DNA of 6,973 bases from an uncultured Bacteroidales bacterium (GTDB lineage Bacteria > Bacteroidota > Bacteroidia > Bacteroidales > UBA932), in NCBI GenBank assembly GCA_946062035.1, contig CAMGTS010000067.1:1-6973 (forward strand), read 5' to 3'. Of the stretch, positions 1 through 5,562 are shown in pieces. Each line of letters begins with the position of its first letter. The first letter of the stretch is position 1. The notes under the pieces are model-generated. The model saw only the letters and a program-made list of their open reading frames with translations. It ran no database searches and had not been told where the DNA came from. The position numbers and the translations under genes are program-made.

Positions 1-97
1 TAGTTATTATTCTATATTCTTGTCAATCAATTAGTTGAGTTTCGTATTCCTCCCTTTGGAGTTGTGCTTTGGGTCTCCTTTTCTCTAATTGACAATG
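1..97 (-). other. 5' leader of an off-window leftward gene
   Basis: Reading leftward from the promoter at 98-132, this stretch has no credible open reading frame and no ATG followed by a long frame before the window edge, so it is probably the untranslated leader of a gene starting left of position 1. It is purine rich and carries minus-strand GGAG at 78-75, CTCC at 61-58 and GGGAGG at 54-49. CTCC can pair with either flanking GGAG. An 8-bp inverted repeat (TTGTCAAT at 20-27 and ATTGACAA at 88-95) encloses the block. The gene served is not visible. The leader assignment is inference from the promoter. Confidence 0.4.
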
Positions 98-132
98 CAA
101 AGGTATATCCCTGATTTGACAGGTTGTGTCAA
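98..132 (-). promoter_or_regulatory. Bacteroidota-type promoter, leftward
   Basis: On the minus strand, TACCTTTG at 105-98 matches the Bacteroidota -7 consensus TAnnTTTG exactly and is followed by CA, as is common. A TTGACA at 132-127 lies 21 nt upstream and could serve as the -33 element, although the usual -33 core is TTTG. Transcription would start a few bases left of 98 and run off the window. The -7 match is seen directly. Its activity is inferred. Confidence 0.45.
116..132. promoter_or_regulatory. Operator-like palindrome TTGACA-N5-TGTCAA
   Basis: A perfect inverted repeat with 6-bp arms, TTGACA at 116-121 and TGTCAA at 127-132, is separated by GGTTG. The right arm doubles as the likely -33 element of the leftward promoter, which is a typical place for a repressor dimer to bind. 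Two further TTGACA-type half sites occur at 20-27 and 88-95. The binding protein is unknown and the operator role is inferred from geometry. Confidence 0.35.
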
Positions 133-280
133 TGATTTGCCGATTCCGTAAAATCTTATTCCACATAGAATCATTATTAAATACATCCGGGTTTTGCGCC
201 TTGCGGATTGTCACTCATTCTTGCCCCTGTTGTGTTATTATGTGGAGTTTATCTGCGGGAAAAAACATAAATTTGGAGTG

Positions 281-709
281 ATGAAAGAGACGAACGGACA
301 TATTGTTTTGCCAGACGGGAGTAATGCTACCGCAGCGGATTACTTCGCTGGCGGAGGTTTCTACGTAAAAGAGGCGGATTGTAAAAGACCTAAGGCGGCA
401 GTGAAGACAGGCGCATCCTCGTTGTCACGTCCGCTGAAAGTGGACCTTCACATTGAAGCGTTGCAACATCTGAAAAATATCAAGGCTACTGAAGCTCTTG
501 AATATCAGCTTTGTGAATTTCGCAGAGTAATGGACGCACATAAAAGGCAGAAGGGTAAAAAGATAGTCTTCGTGCATGGGAAGGGCGATGGCGTACTTCG
601 TAACGCATTGATTGCGGAACTTAAAAGGTGCTATAAATCATGTGCTTATGAGGATGCGAGTTTTGCGGAGTATGGCATTGGGGGCGCATTGAAGGTAACT
701 GTCGGTTAG
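281..709 (+). CDS. Short Smr-domain protein (DUF2027-family C-terminal part)
   Basis: This 142-residue protein is almost entirely a Smr domain. Smr domains bind nucleic acid and in some proteins act as endonucleases, for example in MutS2, ribosome rescue and mRNA cleavage. The family motifs are visible: VDLHI with His57 (the LDLHG-type motif) and HGKG at 99-102, followed by a GVLR segment. The last 90 or so residues closely resemble the C-terminus of Bacteroides DUF2027/Smr proteins. Those are usually over 300 residues, and their N-terminal DUF2027 region is absent here. Residues 1-50 are low in recognisable features. ATG 281 is chosen because GGAG lies at 275-278 and because the in-frame extension to a TTG at 194 gives a Cys- and Phe-rich stretch that looks non-coding. 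No signal peptide is seen, so it is probably cytoplasmic. The family call is strong; the cellular role is not known. Confidence 0.85.
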   Translation: MKETNGHIVLPDGSNATAADYFAGGGFYVKEADCKRPKAAVKTGASSLSRPLKVDLHIEALQHLKNIKATEALEYQLCEFRRVMDAHKRQKGKKIVFVHGKGDGVLRNALIAELKRCYKSCAYEDASFAEYGIGGALKVTVG

Positions 710-740
710 CGGAAGTTTGTTCATACGACATAAATATCAA

Positions 741-802
741 ATATTCTGCAAGCCGAACGCAGAGCCAAGCTTGCTTGGGCTATGCAGAGGCGCAGCGAAT
801 AT
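741..802. repeat. 62-bp imperfect inverted repeat (copy 1)
   Basis: Two 30-nt arms (741-770 and 773-802) face each other around TT. The outer ends ATATTC/GAATAT and the inner CCAAGC/GCTTGG pair perfectly. A further block, GCAGAGCC against GGCTATGC, pairs 7 of 8 with a one-base shift, and the sequence between is only partly complementary. The inner part can form a compact hairpin at about 763-781. It resembles intergenic palindromic repeats I recall as common in Bacteroidales genomes, but this needs a genome search. A shorter diverged relative sits at 1269-1312. There is no T-tract after it, so it is not a classical terminator. Confidence 0.5.
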
Positions 803-844
803 ATGACGAAGTATAAAATAAGATCTGTTGAAAATCATTGGATT

Positions 845-1228
845 ATGAAGAATATTGAGGTTGTGGCGGCAGTGATAAAAAGAGGAGATAAAATCTTCGC
901 CACCCAACGGGGGTATGGAGAATTCAAGGACTATTGGGAGTTTCCCGGAGGCAAAATAGAGACGGGCGAATCAGCGGAGGATGCTTTGCGCAGGGAGATT
1001 ATGGAGGAACTTGACGCTAAGATCAAGATAGTTTCCAAGATTGACACTATCGAATACGATTATCCGGATTTTCATATAACACTTCACTGTTTTCTATGCA
1101 CTTTGGCACACGAACATATAGAACTTAAAGAGCACGAAGCGGCCAAATGGCTCTCGGCGGAACTGCTTGACAGCGTAAGTTGGCTTCCCGCTGATATGAC
1201 TCTTATAGAGAAACTTAAGGAACTCTGA
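845..1228 (+). CDS. NUDIX hydrolase, MutT / 8-oxo-dGTP diphosphatase-like
   Basis: This 127-residue protein has the usual length for a single-domain MutT-like (deoxy)nucleoside triphosphate pyrophosphohydrolase. Such enzymes cleave NTPs to NMP and pyrophosphate and remove oxidised or damaged nucleotides. An N-terminal beta strand (IEVVAAVI) is followed by WEFPGGK and a NUDIX box at 36-58: Gly36, Glu42, Arg50-Glu51, then the metal-binding Glu54-Glu55. The Gly that normally ends the box is Asp57, a substitution I recall in several MutT-like subfamilies. ATG 845 is preferred because the protein then begins just before the first NUDIX strand. Upstream in-frame ATGs at 803 and 782 would add 14-21 poorly conserved residues, and 782 lies inside the repeat at 741-802. 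No clear Shine-Dalgarno precedes 845, as is common in Bacteroidota. It is transcribed in the same direction as its neighbours but is separated by 135 and 162 nt, so probably not in one operon with them. The exact substrate is unknown. Confidence 0.88.
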   Translation: MKNIEVVAAVIKRGDKIFATQRGYGEFKDYWEFPGGKIETGESAEDALRREIMEELDAKIKIVSKIDTIEYDYPDFHITLHCFLCTLAHEHIELKEHEAAKWLSAELLDSVSWLPADMTLIEKLKEL

Positions 1229-1250
1229 TAAAGCGCATATAGATAAGATC

Positions 1251-1272
1251 ATATATCGTAGGTCGGATATAT
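1251..1272. promoter_or_regulatory. Palindrome ATATATC-N8-GATATAT upstream of efflux operon
   Basis: Perfect 7-bp inverted arms at 1251-1257 and 1266-1272 flank 8 nt. The site lies in the gap between the NUDIX gene and the efflux operon, about 120 nt before the adaptor start. The same half-site text reappears, closed up, at 1379-1393. It may be an operator for an efflux regulator or a weak hairpin after the NUDIX gene. AT-rich palindromes of this size can arise by chance, so confidence is low. Confidence 0.25.
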
Positions 1273-1312
1273 TCTGAAAGTCGGAAGACGAGCCGAGTTT
1301 GGCGCAAAATAT
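1269..1312. repeat. Shorter diverged inverted-repeat element (copy 2)
   Basis: Positions 1269-1301 align without gaps to 741-773 at 25 of 33 bases, both beginning ATATTCTG and sharing GAGCC and TTG. The element has its own terminal inverted repeat, ATATTCTG at 1269-1276 against CAAAATAT at 1305-1312 (7 of 8 paired). It appears to be a smaller or decayed relative of the element before the NUDIX gene. The alignment is seen directly; common origin is inferred. Confidence 0.4.
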
Positions 1313-1378
1313 GTAGCGGTTTTGTCGGGCGTTTCAGGGACAATATCCCAAAGATCCCAGGGTTAACATTACGAATAA

Positions 1379-1393
1379 CATATATCGGATATG
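1379..1393. promoter_or_regulatory. Palindromic CATATATCGGATATG over the adaptor start codon
   Basis: CATAT and ATATG are perfect 5-bp arms around 5 nt, and the last three bases are the adaptor ATG. The core ATATATCGGATAT combines both half-sites of the palindrome at 1251-1272 without its spacer. If it binds a regulator, the position would block translation initiation or transcription elongation. This is a geometric observation only. Confidence 0.22.
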
Positions 1394-2428
1394 AAAAGAT
1401 TACTGTTTTTTATCGCATTTCTTGTATGCCTGAGCGCATGCGGTGAAAAAAAAGTGGAACAGGCGACGCCAAAATTGGTCAGAACATCTATCGTTACTTC
1501 GGAAGACGGTTCTTCAGCTCCTGTCTATACGGGAAAGGTCGTCTCTTCTCAGGAGGCGGCGCTCTCATTTCGTGTAAGTGGTAAACTGGACAGACTCTAC
1601 GTAAAAGAGGGTCAGGCTGTTGCGGCGGGACAGCTGATAGCTTCGCTCGATCCGACTGATTATCAGACGCAATTAGAGGCGACCGAAGCCGAGTACAAGC
1701 AGATAAAAGGAGAGGCCGAGAGAGTCATGGCTCTTTATGAAGATCAGGCGGTTACTAAATCCAAATACGAAAAGGCACTCTATGGTTTGGAGCAGATTTC
1801 CGCAAAACTCAAAAATCACAGACAGCAGCTTTCGTATACGAAGCTCTATGCTCCGATGTCGGGAAGCATAAGCAGAAAAATAGCTGAAGCCGGCGAAATT
1901 GTCGGTGCAGGCCGTCCCGTCGTCGTTGTTGTCGGCAATGGAAAGCCTGAGATAGAGATAAATGTGGCAGCAGCGGATCATAATAGGATTTCTTCTGCCT
2001 ATGATTTCAATGCGACCATCAGTGCGGTTGGTGAGAAAACGTTTCCTTTGAAACTCGTAAGCGTTTCACCGGCTGCGAATGCGAATCAGCTGTTTACTGT
2101 GAGGCTTTCATTTACAACTGACAGCAAAGGTGTGACTCCTGGAATGGTTACGACTGTAAAGGCGAATATGCCGAGTAGGGGAGAAGAATTCTTGCGTGTA
2201 CCGAACGGTTCGGTTTTCCGTAAGGATGGAAAGAGCTATGTATATGTGTGCGTGGATAATAAAGCTGAGATTGTCGAGATTGAAGTGGCTGAGCTGAGGC
2301 CAAACGGAGATTTCATCGTGAAAAGCGGAATGCTCAAAGCGGGCGATGAAATAATCAGCAGCGGAGTGCACCATGTGAAACCGGGTGAGACTGTCAAAAG
2401 GTTACCTAATTCAGGAGATTTGCTATGA
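1391..2428 (+). CDS. RND efflux periplasmic adaptor (membrane fusion) lipoprotein
   Basis: This 345-residue HlyD/AcrA-type adaptor bridges the inner-membrane pump and the outer-membrane channel in the periplasm. The N-terminus is a lipoprotein signal (MKRLLFF... then LSAC) with lipidation predicted at Cys17. The following residues (GEKK) do not look like the acidic surface-export signal of Bacteroidota lipoproteins, so periplasm-facing anchoring is likely. Domains in order: first lipoyl half about 57-90 (SGKLDRLYVKEGQAV), a short coiled-coil hairpin about 92-148, second lipoyl half from about 149 (YTKLYAPMSG), a beta-barrel about 190-265 and a membrane-proximal domain to the end. ATG 1391 is the only start giving the complete signal peptide; no clear Shine-Dalgarno precedes it. 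It is the first gene of the operon, and its TGA overlaps the pump ATG by 4 nt. No clear TAnnTTTG promoter is visible in the 162-nt gap upstream. Confidence 0.93.
   Translation: MKRLLFFIAFLVCLSACGEKKVEQATPKLVRTSIVTSEDGSSAPVYTGKVVSSQEAALSFRVSGKLDRLYVKEGQAVAAGQLIASLDPTDYQTQLEATEAEYKQIKGEAERVMALYEDQAVTKSKYEKALYGLEQISAKLKNHRQQLSYTKLYAPMSGSISRKIAEAGEIVGAGRPVVVVVGNGKPEIEINVAAADHNRISSAYDFNATISAVGEKTFPLKLVSVSPAANANQLFTVRLSFTTDSKGVTPGMVTTVKANMPSRGEEFLRVPNGSVFRKDGKSYVYVCVDNKAEIVEIEVAELRPNGDFIVKSGMLKAGDEIISSGVHHVKPGETVKRLPNSGDLL
2413..2417 (+). promoter_or_regulatory. Ribosome binding site for the RND pump
   Basis: AGGAG lies inside the adaptor's last codons, 7 nt before ATG 2425 and 10 nt before the second ATG at 2428. 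The spacing favours 2425 and supports translation re-initiation at the ATGA overlap. Confidence 0.6.
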
Positions 2429-5400
2429 TGAATATTTCTTCTTGGGCTTTTGACAACAAAAAGCTCATACACTTCCTGATTGCTGTGTTGATTGTAGGCG
2501 GTTTGTTCGCTGCATACGACATGAGCAAATTTGAAGATCCTGAGATAAAGGTCAAACAGGCGTTGGTTATAACCGCCTTTCCAGGCGCAAGCGCTTCACA
2601 GGTAGAACTTCAGGTGACCGACCCTTTGGAGAAGGAAATCCGCAAAATGCCGGATATATTCCATGTTGAGAGCTATTCGTTCAACGATGTAAGTTTTATT
2701 CAGGTCGAACTGAGAAGTACTGTCCCCGAAGGTGAGATAGAGCAGCATTGGGATCAGCTAAGACGTAAGGTCAACAATGCGGCGGCGAATCTTCCGAACG
2801 GTTGCTATACTCCGCAGGTGAAGGATGACTTCAGTAGCGTTAACGGAATGTTCCTTGCCATGAGCGGTGACGGAATGGGCGATACTGAATTAGGACGATG
2901 GGCCGAGATGACGAAGCGTGAACTTCTTGCTATTGAAGGAGTTGATTGTATTGATATCTATGGTGAACGCAAGGAGTGCATCAATGTGGAGCTTAAGCAG
3001 GCTGTCATGGCCTCTTTGGGAGTCAAGCCGGCTGAAGTTTTAGCCACTCTAAGAGGGCAGAATGCGACTACCTATTCTGGATATTTTGATCATGGAAACC
3101 ACAGAATCAGAATCAGTACAGAGGGTAAGCTCGAGGATGTCCAGTCCATCAGAGATATGCTACTTCAGGGGCATGAGGGCGACCAATTGAGAATCAAGGA
3201 TATAGCGACAGTAGAAAAGGGTTATGAAGAACCTTCCCGCAGCGAGCTGTTTTATGATGGGGAGCGTTCTATCGGTATTTTGATCGCCGCAACTTCGAAT
3301 TCGGATGTCGTAAAAGTCGGAAAGGCCGTGCAGAAAAAGATAGATGAGTTGCAGAAAACCCGCTATCCTGCAGGTATCCAGGTAAATAAAGTGTTTTTTC
3401 AGCCAGAGAAGGTCTCTGAGGCGTTGGGAACTTTCTTTATCAATTTGGTTGAGAGCGTCGCTATAGTGATTGTCATCCTGATGTTTGCGATGGGCGTCCG
3501 CAGCGGATTGATAATAGCGGTTTCGCTTGTTACGATTGTTCTTGGCTCACTTCTTTTCTTGTATGGAATGGACGGAACTATGCAGAGAGTTTCCCTCGCA
3601 TCGTTCATACTTGCTATGGGTATGCTTGTCGACAACGCTATCGTGATAATCGACGGAATCTTGGTTGACCTGAATAAAGGGGTGCCTATGCGTAAGGCGC
3701 TTACAGATATAGGAGGCAGGACGGCCATGCCGCTTTTAGGCGCTACTCTCATAGCGATCTTGGCGTTCTTGCCGATATTTCTATCACCTGATACGACCGG
3801 GCTATATGTAAGGGATCTTTTTATTGTGCTTGCTGTTTCGCTCTTGTTGAGCTGGATCTTGGCTTTGGTCCATGTCCCTTTGCTGAGCGAGGGGATGGCT
3901 AAGAAAACCCTTGCGCAACAGAAAGATAAAAGCGAGAAAGAGGAGGATCTTTTCAAGGGCAAGGCATACGATTGGTTGGGTAAATCTCTTGAATGGGCGT
4001 TGACCCACAGGACCGTCACAATCGCCGGAATGGTGGTCTTGTTATTCCTTACCTTATTGGGCTACAGACAGATGCGTCAGGGATTCTTCCCTGATATGAG
4101 CTATAATCAGCTCTATATTGAGTATAAACTTCCGGAAAGCACTGATAATCCGCGGGTAGCAAGTGATTTGGAACAGATGCGCCAATGGCTTGGAAAATAT
4201 CCGCAGATAACCCATATCACTACTTCACTTGGCGGTTCTCCAGGACGTTATAACCTTGTCAGGAGCGTCGCTACACCGTCACTTGCATACGGCGAGCTGA
4301 TAGTGGACTTCAAGTCTCCTAAGGAGTTGAACAGGCTCTATCCTGAATTGCAGGATTCTTTGTCTGTAAAATTCCCGGACGCTTACCTGAGAGTGAAGAA
4401 GTACAACCTTATGTACCGCAAATATCCGATTGAGGCTCAACTTACAGGCCCGGATATAGCTGTACTTGAGAGATATGCTGATTCTATCAGGAACATCATG
4501 GAAGAGAGCGGCAAGATAATGTGCATTACACGTGATCTTGAACCGCAGGTGCCTGTGCTCCGCATAAACTTCGATCAGTCATCGGCTCTAAGGATGGGAC
4601 TTGGAAGAAATGATGTAAGTATTTCTTTGTTAGCCGCTAATGGTGGAGTCCCAATCGGTAATTTCTACGAGGGCATCCATTCTCAGCACATATATGTAAA
4701 ACTTGTTGATGAGAAGGGCGGACATATCGATGACATGGAGGATATTCCTGTTTTCGCAATGCTCCCTACGGTAGCGAGCGTATTGGACAACACGACGCTC
4801 AATGAATTGCTTTCAGGAACTATCAGCAAAGATGAGTTGGTTTCAAAAGTTATGGCCACAACCCCTTTGCGTCAGGTCGTTAACGGCATTGATGCGGATT
4901 GGGAATATCCTGTAATACCTCGATATGACGGTCAAAGAATGGTAAGGGTCCAAGGCTCGCCGAAAATCGGTCTGGAGACCGAGAGAACCCGCGAGGAGAT
5001 AGCAAAAAAGATTGAAAAACTGGATTTGCCTGCAGGTTACAAGCTTACATGGCAGGGTGAGAAAAACGCAAGCGACGAGAGTATGAAATATCTGTTCAAG
5101 ATGTTCCCGATGGCGATCATCCTTATGATATTCATACTGATACTGCTCTTCAAGGATTATCGCAGACCGATAATAATCTTGTGTACGATACCATGCTGTC
5201 TGGTAGGTGTCGTGGCCACTATGCTTGTAACCCAGATGACATTTACTTTCTGTGCGATTGTCGGTGCGCTTGGTCTGATTGGCATGGTTATAAAGAACGG
5301 CATAGTCCTGATGGATGAAATCAATCTGCAAATATCATCCGGACTATCTCAGAAAGAGGCGCTTATACGCTCGGCGAAGAGCCGTCTCCGCCCTGTGAGC

Positions 5401-5562
5401 ATGGCTGCGCTGACAACAATTCTCGGTATGCTTCCTTTGTTGACTGATGCGATGTTCGGTTCGATGGCGGCGGCGATTATGGGAGGACTTACTTTCGGTA
5501 CGATTGTAACCTTGGTATTTGTTCCGGTATTGTATTCACTTTTCTTTAAGGAGGACAAATGA
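2425..5562 (+). CDS. RND efflux pump, inner-membrane permease (AcrB/HAE1-like)
   Basis: This 1045-residue protein has the normal length for an AcrB-type RND transporter, which exports substrates from the periplasm or inner membrane using proton entry. The layout is canonical: TM1 about 12-31, a large periplasmic domain, TM2-6 about 340-490, a charged cytoplasmic loop about 489-515 (KKTLAQQKDKSEKEED), TM7 about 533-550, a second periplasmic domain, and TM8-12 from about 893 to the C-terminus. In TM4, GMLVDNA puts Asp403 and Asn404 where AcrB has Asp407-Asp408. Lys957 (VIKNG) matches AcrB Lys940, and Arg987 (RLRP) matches Arg971, while the AcrB Thr978 position is Ala994. So the proton-relay core is mostly kept but with a single TM4 acid, as I recall in many Bacteroidota pumps. 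Residues about 780-812 form an extra segment compared with AcrB. No obvious heavy-metal (CusA-like) signature was recognised; substrate unknown. It overlaps the adaptor by 4 nt and the channel gene by 4 nt. Confidence 0.95.
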   Translation: MMNISSWAFDNKKLIHFLIAVLIVGGLFAAYDMSKFEDPEIKVKQALVITAFPGASASQVELQVTDPLEKEIRKMPDIFHVESYSFNDVSFIQVELRSTVPEGEIEQHWDQLRRKVNNAAANLPNGCYTPQVKDDFSSVNGMFLAMSGDGMGDTELGRWAEMTKRELLAIEGVDCIDIYGERKECINVELKQAVMASLGVKPAEVLATLRGQNATTYSGYFDHGNHRIRISTEGKLEDVQSIRDMLLQGHEGDQLRIKDIATVEKGYEEPSRSELFYDGERSIGILIAATSNSDVVKVGKAVQKKIDELQKTRYPAGIQVNKVFFQPEKVSEALGTFFINLVESVAIVIVILMFAMGVRSGLIIAVSLVTIVLGSLLFLYGMDGTMQRVSLASFILAMGMLVDNAIVIIDGILVDLNKGVPMRKALTDIGGRTAMPLLGATLIAILAFLPIFLSPDTTGLYVRDLFIVLAVSLLLSWILALVHVPLLSEGMAKKTLAQQKDKSEKEEDLFKGKAYDWLGKSLEWALTHRTVTIAGMVVLLFLTLLGYRQMRQGFFPDMSYNQLYIEYKLPESTDNPRVASDLEQMRQWLGKYPQITHITTSLGGSPGRYNLVRSVATPSLAYGELIVDFKSPKELNRLYPELQDSLSVKFPDAYLRVKKYNLMYRKYPIEAQLTGPDIAVLERYADSIRNIMEESGKIMCITRDLEPQVPVLRINFDQSSALRMGLGRNDVSISLLAANGGVPIGNFYEGIHSQHIYVKLVDEKGGHIDDMEDIPVFAMLPTVASVLDNTTLNELLSGTISKDELVSKVMATTPLRQVVNGIDADWEYPVIPRYDGQRMVRVQGSPKIGLETERTREEIAKKIEKLDLPAGYKLTWQGEKNASDESMKYLFKMFPMAIILMIFILILLFKDYRRPIIILCTIPCCLVGVVATMLVTQMTFTFCAIVGALGLIGMVIKNGIVLMDEINLQISSGLSQKEALIRSAKSRLRPVSMAALTTILGMLPLLTDAMFGSMAAAIMGGLTFGTIVTLVFVPVLYSLFFKEDK
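5548..5554 (+). promoter_or_regulatory. Strong ribosome binding site for the TolC-like channel
   Basis: AAGGAGG is nearly a full anti-Shine-Dalgarno match, placed in the last codons of the pump gene. It is 4 nt from ATG 5559 and 7 nt from the tandem ATG at 5562, so spacing slightly favours the second ATG. Such strong sites are uncommon in Bacteroidota and suggest efficient coupled translation. Confidence 0.6.

Noticed and set aside
23..214. Minus-strand 63-residue frame
   Set aside because: It spans the leftward promoter and leader, has no recognisable domain, and its composition looks non-coding.
268..275. TAAATTTG, an exact TAnnTTTG match on the plus strand
   Set aside because: Transcription would start at about the ATG of the Smr gene, the match overlaps the ribosome binding site, and no TTTG-like -33 element is at the right distance. 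Possible leaderless start, but more likely chance.
194..280. In-frame N-terminal extension of the Smr gene from a TTG
   Set aside because: The added 29 residues are rich in Cys, Phe and Tyr and fit no domain, TTG is a poor start, and ATG 281 has a GGAG close upstream.
782..844. Longer NUDIX starts at 782 or 803
   Set aside because: 782 lies within an inverted repeat and the extra residues precede the conserved first strand of the family.
1337..1349. GGGA-CAATA-TCCC hairpin as a terminator
   Set aside because: The stem is only 4 bp and no T-run follows; it is too weak to call.
1391..1460. Surface-exposure signal on the adaptor lipoprotein
   Set aside because: Residues after Cys17 are GEKK rather than an acidic cluster, and an adaptor must act in the periplasm.
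3399..4019. 206-residue minus-strand frame inside the pump gene
   Set aside because: It is antisense to the conserved transmembrane region of the pump and its translation has no recognisable family; a frame shadow.
4843..5331. 162-residue minus-strand frame inside the pump gene
   Set aside because: Antisense to TM8-TM10 of the pump, with His/Tyr-rich composition typical of a shadow frame.
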